Source: Monosiga brevicollis MX1
Taxonomy: Eukaryota > Opisthokonta > Choanoflagellata > Craspedida > Salpingoecidae
Assembly (NCBI RefSeq): GCF_000002865.3
Contig: NW_001865052.1
Coordinates: 477,985-541,984, forward strand
Reading direction: 5' to 3'
Length of the DNA stretch: 64,000 nt
The notes under the pieces were generated by a model that was given only the letters and a program-made list of their open reading frames with translations, was not told the origin of the DNA and did no database searches. Below, piece after piece: positions 10,218 to 26,074 of this stretch. Each line of letters opens with the position of its first letter. Positions within the stretch are counted from its first letter, which is position 1. The translations under genes were made by a program, and so were the position numbers.

Positions 10218-12835
10218 ATGGCTTCTGCCTGGATGGACGATTATGCGCGTCTGCTGCGGTCAGTGTCGATGTAGCCTACTCCACCCTTATCTGGGCAATG
10301 TATTGGCTTGCAAGGCCATCGATCCGCTGTGCACCCGTCCGCGAATGGACGGGGATTGGTGCTTTGAGGTCGTGCCCTCACCTTGTCTGGGGACTCGCGT
10401 GTTTAGAAAGCACGTGGCAACGGCGGCACAAATGGAGAAGCTCTTGAGAGGCATCGGCTATCTTCTGCCTGGTATGGAATCATCGCACGCGCCCATGTGC
10501 GCTCGCCCTGTTTACTCGCCAGCCCAGAGCTGTGTGCCCGGGTCGCTCTCATCTTTCCCACTGTGTATTCACTTGGCCCAACATAGCCCACAAGCTGAAG
10601 GAGCTGACTTCAGAATCAAGTGTGGACTTTTCATCTCGCAGCGCCGCCGCAGTCCTTTGTCATGGCGTCGCGTGCCGTGCCTCACCTCTTGGATCGCTGC
10701 CTCTGCTCCGCAGTCTCAGGCTTGGTCAACTGTTTGGCCCTCTTTAACGACATGTCCGCTGTCCGCAGCATCCCCAATGTATGCTCATCAGCACTGAGTA
10801 CCAAACACGGGCTGGGCTGGTGTCGACCTGCTAGCCTAGGGCACCTGACCATGCTCGTAACGATGATAGATCAAAGCTTCTCGCGATGGGATGGAACGAC
10901 AGTTTTTCCTCGTTCTGAGCATTATCCACAAAGTTCAGGTGGGTTTCCCAACAAGCGTTTGGCGGATCACCTCGAAGTGACACTCTACCAACGGGTGCAA
11001 GTAGCCGCTGAACATCACCTGACTAGGTTTGCATGTGCTTGATGTTAGGTTGCTCTCGAACTTATTGCTCTCAAAATCACATCGGACACTGCACGCTGGC
11101 GTCTTGTGACCTGCCTTGAATTGGCCAAGTTTGTCATGAGCGCTTGGCTGGATTGAGGCGGAAGGGGTTGAATGCAATGGTCAAGGATTTGGCGCGTCCG
11201 CTTTAGTTCAACCGCCTGAACCTGTGAATGTCCCCTCCCTCTGCTTGGCCCGCGCGTAGGCTCGTGCTACGCACGCTGCTTCTTCTCAAAGGGGGCCGCT
11301 TGCAGCTTCCCAATGACCCTTGTGGTACCCTGCCCCGGATGCATCTGGTGTGCAGCGATTGTGCTGGGTACGTTGGGATTGCTATGGCTTATTGTTTGGT
11401 TTGACAGCTTCCACGCCGCCTTCTTTGCCGGCACCTTGTCCATTTTGCTGTCTCCTTGCCGCGACCCGTGCTGTGCACCCAGACCGCTGGACAACAATGG
11501 AGCTTGCAAAGCCTGTGATGCTGTCGTGGCTCGTGCAGTACAAGACGCACAGATGCGAAATGCTTGGGTGCCAAACAATGATGGTACTGCGACGTCGCAC
11601 TCGAGTCTTTGTCCGCAATTCTCACTCATTACACTTGTGATTGTGAGCGCCTCACACCGTCCCTACCGTCCCACACCCAATCAGGCGACCCAGGCGATGG
11701 GACCGAAATTGTGTGCCCCCGCTGCGATGCTCCAGGTATGACCGATGCAATCGTAGGGTAGTACTTGATAAGTTCAGTTGAAAACGACGGCTGCCGATCA
11801 CGGACGACCCCTTGCTTTGTTTGCGTGGCATCATATTAGTCGACTTTACGGCAAAGATTGAAGATGGGACCACACCCGTGTCCAATCTTCTCCCTCGCTC
11901 TGGAATGGTCTTTCAAGCCTCTGCAGAAAACTCCGAGGCCATGTGCGGTCTTATCAGCTTGCTTGACCCGTCTTGAGACCGCCTCTCCTTGGCTCATGAT
12001 GGTCGCTCCTGGTTTGCCTTTTCTCACGCGTCGCGAATAGGGAGGGGCTGACATGCGTGCTGTGTCGCCTCCGGCAGCGGAACCTGAATCGCTTCCACCG
12101 ATTCAAGATTCAAGCCAGCGAGGCCCAGGGTGGTTGCAGTCCGTCGTCTCTCAGCGTGGAAACCTTTGCCGCGGAGCTGATGCACAATTCTCGCCCGCTG
12201 ATGCATCGTAAGTCTAGAGAGCCACACATTGCTGACGCTTCTCGGTGGCCGCCCTCACGGTCTTACTCGCTTATCCCTTAGTGCTGCTGCGTCGCCTCTG
12301 TGGACAGCGCTCTTGGGTCCCCTTTTCAACAGCCCTGCTGCTGGATGTGGGCAGCTTGGTGCTGGCACACAAACAGGTCAAGAAGCTGTCTCCCCAAGAA
12401 CATCGTGAACTCAAGCACCGTCAGATCACTTTGATTTTCTACTTGATCCGCAACCCCTTGTGGCAAACCTTGACCCGGTACGTGTTCGTCCTGTCCCCAC
12501 CGCTTTCTCTCATGTGTTGGCACCAGACCTTTTGTCAGGCACTCAAATATCTGGTGTCGATATCCATGTGCAGGCCTCAAATGGAGGCTGTGGTCGGCGC
12601 GTTGAAGCGCTTCGTGCCGCTGTTGGAGCCGGTCATTGAGGGTGCTTGGCAATACGCCAACACCATGCAATCGGTCAGTTGTGTGTGTCCTTGTGCTGAA
12701 TGGGTTCTGACAGGATGAGAGCGTTGCACAGCCGCTTCAATTGGTGTCACAGACACGGGTCGGCAAGTCTGGACTCACACTTGCACTTTTCCTTTTTACC
12801 ACACACAGTTGTACACCTTCACCTGGGACCCTTGA
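10218..12835 (+). CDS. PEX16: Peroxin-16, peroxisomal membrane biogenesis factor
   Basis: PEX16 is a membrane protein that recruits PEX3 and membrane proteins during peroxisome formation. The first exon (ATG 10218, MASAWMDDYARLLR) joins one beginning after GTTTAG at about 10410 (KHVATAAQMEKLLRGIGYLLP), matching the family's N-terminal helix-bundle start. PELCARVALIFPTVYS (10520) and LVNCLALFND (10725) continue it. The later part is clearest: VLLRRLCGQRSWVPF (12280), LLDVGSLVLAHKQVKKLS, HRELKHRQITLIFYLIRNPL (12400-12460, matching the ELRRRTxLLLYYLLRSPF block of PEX16), then FVPLLEPVIEGAWQYANTMQ. The last short exon encodes LYTFTWDP with TGA at 12833-12835, like the aromatic end of animal PEX16. 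Middle exons (about 10750-12200) are only partly resolved. Convergent with the minus-strand membrane-protein gene. Confidence 0.75.
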
Positions 12836-12865
12836 AAGCCTCATCACGAAGGCTTCAAGGTCGGC

Positions 12866-14407
12866 TCACACCTCGACGGGTTTATCTGGGGCATGCGTGC
12901 CTCCTACAAGCATCATCAAAATTGAAGAGTCTTTGTGAAACAAGGATTGCGGGATAAAAATAACTCGCTTGCAAGAGCGCGAACGGCGAAAAGAACGGCG
13001 AAAAGGGGCTTGCATGGCCATGTAGGGGAGTGCAATTTATTTCTTTTTTTTTTTTTCTTTTTTCTTTTTTCTTTTTTCTTTTTTTTTATGTCCCACTGAC
13101 CTGGCATGCGGCCTGCATAGTAGTCTGGATTGATCCACACCCCAATCTCCTCCATCGCAAAAATGATGATTGCAATCACAAAGCACGCTGCATGGGATAG
13201 TGGCACGGACAGCCAATTTAGCGAAATGACGGGGGGCCATGAATGGCGACAAGCAGGGCGCAGGTGAAAGCAAAGCTACTTCGCACCGGCACTGAGGAAG
13301 ACAGTGGTCCGCTGAGCTTCAACAAAGTCGGGACCGGAACAGCCCACGAGTCGGTCGTAATATCTAACAGAGAGAAGCACCAAATGGAGGGGCATGAGAG
13401 AGCAAAAAACATACTCCCTTGCTGTACCTTATGGCCTGTGATTCATGACGAAGAGCTCACGCACAGGAGAGCGACCAAAAAGTAGAGGACGCAGGCACTG
13501 TGGGCGCAACGTCGTGGGTTGCGATTCTCTTTGGTCAAGGTCTCGGTGTTGTCTTCTTCATTGGTCACCTTTTAAAATCCATTGCACAACGAGAGAAAAG
13601 TCAGAGAAGCAGGCACATATTGCCCCAAATGGTTGCACATATCACAGACCCACCTCTGCAAAGTAGATGACAAGAATGCCAAGTAGAAGGAAGATAAAAG
13701 TAGAAAAGTAGAAGGAGCAAAAGACCTGGCAAGGGAAAGGAGAGCATGCATGGTTATGAAAAAAGCTTGTGACGAGCTTGAGAACATGTGATTATGGAGA
13801 ATGTCGTGGACGGACCTCGTCCACGGAACCATCAATGCACTCGCAAAACGCCACATATGGCGACAAGTCGGGTGAGTCGGCGAGCGCGCTCTCAGCATCG
13901 TCCTCGGGAGATACCAGATATCTGGAAAAGGACAACTGAGCACACGGCCATGGTGAAAAAAGCTATCTATCCAAGTTTACGCGTGCCACACACACCCAAG
14001 GCAATACCTCGCAGTCGCGACGCATTTGACCACAAGAAGCAAAGGGAAAGCTTGGATCCATGGATCCCCCAGCACTGCCAAGAGAAAAGACGCCATCAGG
14101 TGCCACAGGTTGGTGTTGCAGCAGGTGGCGATCGGCAAAGCACAGGGCAAAGAGGCATAGCCAGTACACACACGCGCACGCGCACGTACTCAAAGTAAAT
14201 AGTGAGGCAAGGACTCATCAAGGCACATTCTAATCCGAAAGCAAGATGAATTGTTCAATTGGATGCGGGTGGAAAATCATGGCCAAGAGCGCAACAGCAA
14301 AGGGGGGATGTCAGGCGAGGATGAAAACAGACCTTGAGGGATATTATTCAGCTCGACAATTAAATAAAGGCTGAGGAGAGTGACGCAGATCTCGATGGCT
14401 TTGTTGC
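12866..14407 (-). CDS. Unidentified multi-pass membrane protein
   Basis: I do not recognise the family. Minus-strand exons encode hydrophobic segments separated by good splice signals: NKAIEICVTLLSLYLIVEL (14405-14345, after a possible ATG at 14407), WIQAFPLLLVVKCVATAR (about 14040), a polar acidic loop LVSPEDDAESALADSPDL (about 13900), FSTFIFLLLGILVIYFAEV (13710-13650), a stretch ending CVLYFLVALLCV (about 13460) and CFVIAIIIFAMEEIGVWI (13190-13130). This suggests at least four membrane spans. A possible last exon encodes SSILMMLVGGTHAPDKPVEV with a stop near 12866, only about 30 bases from the PEX16 stop. The first exon may lie further upstream. A fragment near 13340 reads DITTDSWAV in one frame, like acetyl-CoA transporters, but the frame is not secure. 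Confidence 0.4.
13043..13088. repeat. T-rich tract
   Basis: Imperfect T homopolymer broken by C, in the last intron region of the minus-strand membrane-protein gene (A-rich on its sense strand). Confidence 0.7.
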
Positions 14408-14628
14408 TCATGGACTTTGGGTCCTATTCGATCAAATGGCATGGGCGTGTATGGGGCGTGACGAATGAGCTCTTCCGTCACTCGGTACCCTTGCTCCTGA
14501 TCTTGCCAGCGGAGGGGGGCTTTGCCAAGCTCATTCCACATCCCGGGTTCATGCAAACAAGACATCACCCTTTCGAGCGCACACCTTCAGGAGTAGACGT
14601 AGCTTGCCCAGACAGGAGACCTTGACCA

Positions 14629-15128
14629 TGGTCGAAATGTGTCGGTGTAGCTGTTCGGCAGCAACAACGGGTGCGATGAGCGCAGTCCGTATTGTACAAG
14701 CTTTGGTCATTGCGTTTGCAACACACCTGGCTAGCTGCACCACCGTTCCCATCTACAAACAACCCACAAACAGTGCTTGGTGTGAGTCAACCTGCATCAA
14801 GCAATGCGAACGCTGCAAAGTGGAGGTCAGTCTGTGTGTGCGTACCATCGCTGTCGAGACTGAGGTTGTCAGCCGGATGGAGAGCCGCGATGTCACGGGG
14901 CTGTCGACGCAAAGGCTACCAGTCATTGATCCCCACAAGGTCGAATTGAGCTTTTCGCATAAACTGTACAGGAAGAGCGGCTTTGAAAGAGGGGCGGCGC
15001 TGTGGAACCTGGCGGTGAGCCATTCTGCTCAGTGTGAGGTCAGGAATGACCCTCAAGCTTTTCTTCGGGGTCTTGTCAGCAGTGTCAATCGGGCGCACGC
15101 GGCTAGGTTGTCCTCCGAGGAGATTTAG
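14629..15128 (+). CDS. Hypothetical ORF, doubtful
   Basis: An open frame from ATG 14629 runs about 165 codons. It has a hydrophobic stretch (IVQALVIAFATHLASC) that could be a signal peptide, then a Cys-rich patch (CESTCIKQCERCK). It shows no family similarity I recognise. The opposite strand also carries an open segment over 14720-14610 (AEQLHRHISTMVK) that could be a 5' exon of the membrane-protein gene, so only one of the two can be real. Confidence 0.2.
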
Positions 15129-19055
<3,927 letters not shown>

Positions 19056-19538
19056 GAAACCCGAGCGATCAGCCTCCAAATAGTCCAACTGCTTCGGGAA
19101 AAGCCTCCCGCCTTTGCCATAACGCTTCTGCAGTTGGAAATCAATACTTTTGAGGCGCCATTCCACGCTTTTACGCTCTTTCACGCATGTCCACTTATTG
19201 AGAAGCACAAAGAACCCAAGGCGTTGAAATTCACGACGAAAGCGAGAGGCAGAGAAAGATTTTTTTTTTTTTGGTTCTTCTCAAACAGAAGTTGTCCGCA
19301 CTTCTGAAGCGTAACAACCACAGTGTGTTTGCGAACGAGTGTGTGAGAGGTTCGCATTTCTTGTTGAGCTCAGCACTGATAGCAAGTGGCGGTCGGGTGC
19401 GGATGGGAATTCGAGTCGCCTTGGGACGGCTCAGCTTTCCAAAAAGCAGCTAAACCATTGATGCCAACGCTTGTGTGGCTCTTCTGGATGACTTAAAAGC
19501 CCCCCTTGAGGAGTTTTGTGCGTGCGCTGCGATGCGCC
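19056..19538. other. Intergenic region between ceramidase-family and LRR genes
   Basis: No exon seen; contains a T12 run at about 19260-19272. Should hold the first gene's 3' UTR and the LRR gene's promoter. Confidence 0.4.
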
Positions 19539-22500
19539 ATGGCTTTTGCGGGGGCCAGTCTTTCGGGTGGGACCAGCAGTAATGCCAGCCGCCGCCGTCC
19601 CTCGGTAAGAGCGTGCTGATCGCTCCACTCCACTGATTTTCTCGATCTTGGCCTGACTTCCTGCTTTGCTATTACCCTTTGCCTGTGTTTTCATCGTGCT
19701 TAGCTAGAGTCGAACAAACAAACGCTCACGCTGGCGAGCAATGCGGCTCTGCTCTCCTCCCGCGCTCTGTTGCCGCCTGATCGAGACGTGAGTGATGAAG
19801 ACTTTGGGCTTGTTGTGGCCTTTGTATGCTATGCTATGCCATGCTATGCGCCGTTTCCATTGAGGATCTTTGTACCTCACGTGACCTCGGTTGCTCCGTC
19901 CTTATTGGACGACGTCAGACCACGACGCAGCTACAGTTGCTTGATGCTCTTACACAAGAGGTCTGTCCCAGGTGCAGGTAGCACGAGGAATCTTCCCTGT
20001 GTGCTCAGAGCTGCTCGTTTGACTTTAGGTCCGCCGAGAGCAGGAGCCGCCACAGCTCACGGGCTTCACGTCGACGCCCCTCAATGCGACCACGCAATAT
20101 GCCAGCTCCCACAACGCCGCCAGTTCAAGTGCCCAGATAGCCGTGGCCTATTCCAACAGCACAGCCAACTCCCAAAAGCATCACACCTTCCTGTATCAAG
20201 ATGCGGTACAACCCTACCTGAGAGTGTTTGAACGCATTGTCGAACAGATCTTAGAGAGCAATGCCGCTCACCGGTGGGAACGGGTGCTTTTAGAATCAGC
20301 AACTGATGTTTGCTCGTGATGCCTTGTCCAAAGAAGCCAGCCCCGACCGCATTGACCTATCTGCAGGCCAGCTCGAAGTATGACCACTCAAGTTGCTCCC
20401 CATGCCGCTCGCAATCAAATCATGCCTGTCCCCCTCTCGTGCTCTGTCCGAACCCTTAAGTTCACCATTGCTGCTTGGGCCCTGTTTGCAGTCCTGCCCC
20501 ATCTTTGAGAATGAAATGTACTTGCGCATCCTGCTCTTGTCACAGAATCGGATTCAATTTATTCAAGTACGGCGGCACGCACCCGAAGCCCTTGCATCGC
20601 TGGACATTACATGCCACACACATTACGCCCCCTTGCGTCACTCATGGTTTTACTTGTGTCCTCCACTCAGCCTGTTCGAGTTTTGCGCAACCTGATCGTC
20701 CTGGATCTGACAGAGAATCGTCTCAAGGTTTGTATTATCGACCCTGCAGCCTCGACTTATGGTGCTTTTAGTCTTGACCGGTGTTTTCACTTGTGTCACG
20801 GCGATAGGACTTATCGCCCCTTGCGGACATGCCTGCGCTACGAGTTCTTCTCGTTGGCGGCAATCGACTGCAGTCCCTGGAGGGCATTCAAGGTGTGCAA
20901 TGCTGTGTCTCAGTCTTGTCTAGCTGCATCGATTGCACTTGTCAAGCCCACCCTCGAATCCTTGGCCCCGACACAGGTTGTCCGTGCTTGGATGTGCTTA
21001 ACGCGAGTGGCAATCGCCTGTCAACGATTGAACCGCTGCGGCAACTCTCCCAGTTACGAGATTTGAACTTGGCCAACAACAATATTCACGATGTACGCGA
21101 CGATCTTGTTATTCATGGTTGATCGAGTCATTCGACCTGGCTCATTTTGAGTGAACCTGCTAGCTGTCTGTGATGGAGCAACTGCCATGTCTAACCAACG
21201 TTAATGCCAGCAACAATGCGGTGCGTGCCTTGATTTGCACAAGTCCAGAAAAGACCCTATACAATCCCTGGTACCTTTGCTCGAGCGATTGATCTGCCCG
21301 CGGACAGATTGCCCAATTACCTAATTTGCAGAGCAATCCGTCGCTGGAAACGCTGTATTTAAGCCGCAACAAGATTGAAGGTGCAGGTCTGGGAGCTGCG
21401 TTATGTTACGTGTACTTGCTGGACGGTCTGCGTTGGCGAGTGTGATCACATACAGGTGAATAACCATATTGGCCTTGGGTGTGCAGGCTCGTTGGACGAA
21501 TGCAAGACTCTACTGGAACTGGCGCTTGACGAGAACCCGGTAGTTCAGACGGAGCATTACCGAGAAAAACGCATTTTAGCCCTTCCTTCCCTTCGTCTTC
21601 TGGATGGCAAACGGATCAGCCCAGATATGCGTCGCATGGCGGTTTGTTGTTGCTAATTGTCTTGGCTACCTACACCTTATAACGACCTTTTTCATCTACC
21701 CTTGTCCCGCGCACGTGACTTACCCTCTTGCTTGCTTGATGCGCAGGGCATTACATTGCGACGCATTCAAGAAAAGGCTGAGTAAGCTTTAATATGTGCC
21801 ACCTTGCTGTATCTTGAGCAATCATTTTTTAGCCTGAGCTCACACGCTGCACAAATGGCTGTGTTCTGCAATCATCAGCCAAGCTGCCCGGGCAGAGCAG
21901 CAGCGTGAGCAGCGCGAGACTGCCATAAATGCATGCAAGACGGCCTGGTTTTCTATCCTCCGTCCACGCAAACGGTGCGTTGAAAGGAGTAGCCCTACCC
22001 CCCCCCCCCCCCCCCTTTTTTTTTTCTTCCCCAGACGTCTCGGTCGGTTGTTTCAAGATGCAATGCTCACCCTCGCACCCTTGGTAGAGACTCAACCGAA
22101 GCCGCAACGGCAACTGGTGAGGTAGACACAAGTACTTTGCCAGTGAGTCATTGCATTTTTTAGAGGGTCTGGTTCATGCTTGGGCCCGATCGGCCATTGG
22201 GGGCGAGGGGCTGCGCTGATGACGTGTGCGAACCTCCACAGGCTTTAACCGAGATACAGGGTCTGCAGATCGTGCAGTATGGCTATCCGCGTGACATTTT
22301 GGATGGGTGAGCCTCACCGACCGGTTTGCGATTCTACAGAGGAGGACGCAAATCCGAATGGTATCTCATTCGAAAACCGGGGGTTTTTTCTGCTCGTGTT
22401 TTGCAGGTCCATCGGGACCAGCACAGCCCAAAGCATCACGCAGCTGCACTTACTTTACTACCCAGCCCGTCTTCTGAACGCCCAGTGGTCTCGCGTAGCA

Positions 22501-23157
22501 CGTCGTCTGCCCAATGTCACGTCGATTCGACTTCAACACTGCGATTGTCGGCACTTGGTCGAATTGAATGGCCTGGCCGCTTTCAAGCGTTTAACCACTT
22601 TGAACCTAGCTGCTGAGCCGCTTGCTCAAGAAATGCCACAGTGGCGGTTGTACGCCATTCACCGCATCGCCACCTTGCAAACGATCGATGGACAGCCGAT
22701 CACAGTGACGCAACGCATGGAGGCTCACCGGTGCTTTGGTCCCCTCACCATCATCATGAACCAGGTCAGTCACAAGCTGGAATCGGGACATGGGCCTGCA
22801 CCGACCCAGCTTACTTTTTTTTCAATGATATCCTTCTTGTTTGGATAATCAGCTCCCGGCCATGACGCTGGCTGGACGACGCCATCATGATTTACCCGTG
22901 GACGAGTCAGCCCTTCCAGCTGCCCGAGTGGTTAGTTTATGTTAAATCATGTGTGGCCAAAAAGTGACTCCGACTGAAAGAAGAATGAATGTCCAATGGA
23001 TTTGTCTCACATTGGCTTCTCTTTGATTGGATGGCGGGTGATGGATGCTTAGACAAGCGGTCGGGAGAGCGACAGTAAGATGGATCATGCCCGACAAAGC
23101 GCTCACCGCCAGCTGGCAAGAGTCAAGCAACTCATTCAGTTGCCCACAAAAACGTAA
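19539..23157 (+). CDS. Leucine-rich repeat protein, LRRC49-like
   Basis: LRRC49 is an associate of the tubulin polyglutamylase complex, acting at axonemes and centrioles. ATG 19539 gives MAFAGASLSGGTSSNASRR, followed by low-complexity Ser/Ala/Asn exons. SDS22-like repeats follow: MYLRILLLSQNRIQFI (20525), NLIVLDLTENRLK (20700), ALRVLLVGGNRLQSLEG (20835), LDVLNASGNRLSTIEPL (20990), LRDLNLANNNIHD (21055) and SLETLYLSRNKIEG (21345). A cap follows (LALPSLRLLDGKRI, 21585). After a helical exon (AARAEQQREQRETA) a second LRR-like block (SITQLHLLYYPARLLN, 22435; CRHLVELNGLAAFKRLTTL, 22545; RLYAIHRIATLQTIDGQPI, 22645) has the layout of the C-terminal half of animal LRRC49. The last exon ends at TAA 23155-23157. 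One acceptor follows a C/T homopolymer (21998-22031). LRR family is certain; LRRC49 orthology is an inference. Confidence 0.65.
21998..22031. repeat. C(n)T(n) tract as polypyrimidine tract
   Basis: About 17 C followed by about 12 T, then CTTCCCCAG, the acceptor of an exon in the LRR gene. Confidence 0.8.
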
Positions 23158-23168
23158 TGAGCTCCAGT

Positions 23169-25074
23169 TTATGCTGGGCTCGATGCGATGACCGTGCTTT
23201 GTGGCTCGAGTCGCCCAAAGAGCTCGTCTAGAGCAGGCACAAAGTTGGTGCTTGCATTGAGCATGGCCGTGACATGGCCTCCTGGAACCCATTGAAATTT
23301 ACTCGTTGTGGATTCCGCCTTCATGCACTCGGCCAATGTCTCGCTCTCGATGGGAAGCACAAACTGATCATATTCAGCACCAATGCAAGTGCTGTGAAGT
23401 TGTCGTGCAGCAGGTCTTGCCGGTATCCGACGCAAGTACTCCTGCGTGGTGATCTGACAAGTTAGCCAGTAATAGGTCTCGTGAGACAGGATGGTAGGTG
23501 CATGCAAAGCAACAGCAATTTCAAGCCAACAAAGTTTGATCGGCGCCCGCCCAGGCGTCCTGTAACAACGTACATCACCAAGCACCTGGGCCAGGCGGTC
23601 ACGCGCCGCCTCGAGAGAGCAGTTTGCATCCTTGGCCAAGGCTGCCCAATCCATTTCGTGTTGAAGGATACCATTGACCATGACACGGGGCGATGCGCTC
23701 CCAACGCAGGCAAGCAAGACCAGGTCGCCGTGGTCCAAACCGGATGCCATGCACGCCATCGCCCCACCAAGGGACATGCCTGTTAGGCCTACCTACAGGG
23801 AGTGCGGATAGATCAGTGCCGCAGGTTGTTTTCAACGACAACAAAAAACAGCAACAACAACAACAACCCCAAAAAACACAGAAAAGAAAAAAGAGGGGTT
23901 GAGGGGGAGGGGGGCTGGCAAGTGGGGCTGTATGATGCATCTGTCGGTCAATATTTTTTGACGTACCGGAACTTGGGAAAACTGCGTACGACAGTATTGT
24001 GTCAACTTGGCCGCTGGTTGGCGGTGCGATTAGCAAGTCGTAAGAGAAGGAGCCAAAACAGAATTTGAGTTTAGGTGTGAAAGCAGGAAGAGACGGGTGA
24101 TACCTTCAACAAAGCTACCAAAGCAGCAAGTGAGATAGTCCGCAACAGTGGAAGCATAGTGCTTGATTTGGGCATGAGGTTTGCGGCGCCCGTAGTAGGG
24201 AATGATCAGAAGCAGAGATGCATAGCCTTGCTGGGCCATTGGCTCGGCCATCAACTTGGTACGAAAAGCAAAGCCCATATCACCTGTGGGTGCAAGATGA
24301 ACCATGATGCCTTTAACTGGCTGTCGTTGATCTGTTGCGTCCATACGATCGGGATCATTCAAGCCAGGGAGGCTGCATGTCGACGGGCGGGCAAGGGTGA
24401 GGTCAGCTTGATATGAGTAAGACTGCAGATCGCGAGAGGCCCCCAAACCCAAACGCACAAGTAATCCCGACTCATGACCAGTTGCAGGTGCATGTTAGCC
24501 GATTCTTCAGGAAGAAAGCTGGCAAGAGGGCTGCGGCATGTGGCTCGCCGAGTGTACAGAACCCCTTGCTCCTTGGGTGCCTCCCAAGATAGCTGAATGG
24601 AGCAAGGCATTGGAGCGATGAGGCAACGATTCGATGAGAAGAAAGAGAAGAGCCGCCAGAATAAAAAAAAAAAAATTAAAAAAAAAAACAGCTGGTCATG
24701 CTCATCAAGCACCTGATCAATATCTGAGAAGGCTGCCGAGCCCTGAGCGTAGATTAGCGTTTCCAATTCGGTGACGCGCTTCATATCACCAAAGCCCTAG
24801 GGTATGACCAGGCACAGAGAGCATATCATGATGTTATTACGTGAGGTAACAGGTCTTATGCCGGTTGCTACGCCTTATGTAGCAGATGGAAGCGAAGCGT
24901 GACCGACTTGGCTGAAAAACTTGAGCGTTGGTTCGCGCCATCGTCTAAAGGCCGGTCGCCGGTGAGTACTGCGTGCGAGAGTTGGGGAGTAACACAAGTT
25001 ATGGCACTACTCGGTTATCTGAGAACCAACCGCAAAGCACTGACGTAGCTGTAGATCTGATCAAGAGCTCCCAT
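23169..25074 (-). CDS. ABHD18: Alpha/beta hydrolase domain-containing protein 18
   Basis: Likely an esterase or lipase; animal ABHD18 is a poorly studied conserved hydrolase reported at mitochondria. The first exon (ATG 25074) reads MGALDQIYSYVSALRL, aligning with the MSRLDVLYRRLLLTK start of animal ABHD18. The next gives GFGDMKRVTELETLIY (24790). Further on, VHLAPTGDMGF, MAEPMAQQGYASLLL and IPYYGRRKPHAQIKHY (24310-24160) match its strand-helix core. The last exons carry GMSLGGAMACMASGL (23775), the G-x-S-x-G nucleophile elbow, and VPGGHVTAML (23270) with the probable catalytic histidine. Its stop (TAA, 23169-23171) is 11 bases from the stop of the convergent LRR gene, so the 3' ends must overlap. 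A/T-rich homopolymer tracts sit in one intron (24660-24690). Confidence 0.8.
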
Positions 25075-26074
25075 GCTTCGCCCCAGCGCCCAATGCAAGG
25101 TACTCTGGGCTGACGGCCGTGCCGCCATTTGTAGTATTTTTGTTGTCATTCAAATCACACATGCATTCAACCCCGCCTCATCTCAAGCTGGCGACAGTTG
25201 TTCCGGGTGGAAGGGAGCGCACAAATGACTGAGGCATCCAGTTTGAACCAGGGAACAACGATCAAACGCCAGCTCGCTCGTTGCGCCCATTCAATCACGT
25301 GCGTGCAGCTGTGAACGCCCGGTCTTCAGGCAAGCGATACACGTGCGATCGGATGTTGGTGGTGACGATGCTGATACCAACCCGTTGCGCAGGCTCTTGG
25401 TGCAAACGCAGTCTTCCCGCCAAGCATGCACACGCACGCCGTCCCAGCAGTCCCGGCTCGCTTGATTCAAGCGCCTCGGCACTGCCATTCCTTCACAACG
25501 GCACGCTCACGCTTCCAAAGGGCTCCAGTGGAAATGATCCTCAGATCATCAACACATAAAATTAAATACGTCCTGGGAAATAAAGAATTCAGTGAACATT
25601 TTTTAGAAGGGAGGACGTGAATTTCTTTTGTTTTTTGTGGTGCGATGGATTGACATGGGAATGGAATTGTGCGTTGCTCTATCTATCTGTCGTTGCCTCA
25701 CGGTTGCGGAGCGGATGGCGTGTCTGTCTGGTCCAGCGGTACAAGTGTTGCTCTCTTTTTACTCTCTTGGAATCAGCTGGCTGGGTTCAGAAGTCGAGCA
25801 CACACACACACACACACTCAAACTCACACACACCTCAACAGCTTTAATAGCTTTAAAATTCCCCCAAAATCCGAAAGAAATACCCTCAATACAGTAGGCA
25901 CGAGTAAATGAAGAGAAAATGCGGGAACCTGAAGCTATCAAACACCATCAACACATTTACAATGGGGAATGACTCGAAAAAGTTGCAGTCTCTTTTATAC
26001 TTAATGACGCAAGCTGTACCGGCTTCTCTCATTTTTTTTTATTTTTTATTTTTTTTTCGATTTGACAGCGCGCG
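25075..26074. promoter_or_regulatory. Divergent intergenic region
   Basis: One kilobase between the ABHD18 start (-) and the gene at 26075 (+). Contains a CA repeat at about 25799-25832. A T-rich tract ending in TTTGACAG at about 26031-26068, six bases before the ATG, looks like the acceptor of a 5'-UTR intron. No coding signal. Confidence 0.4.

Noticed and set aside
13250-13390. Acetyl-CoA transporter (SLC33A1-like) call from DITTDSWAV
   Set aside because: The match is to one short stretch in an uncertain frame; the other exons do not show the family's motifs.
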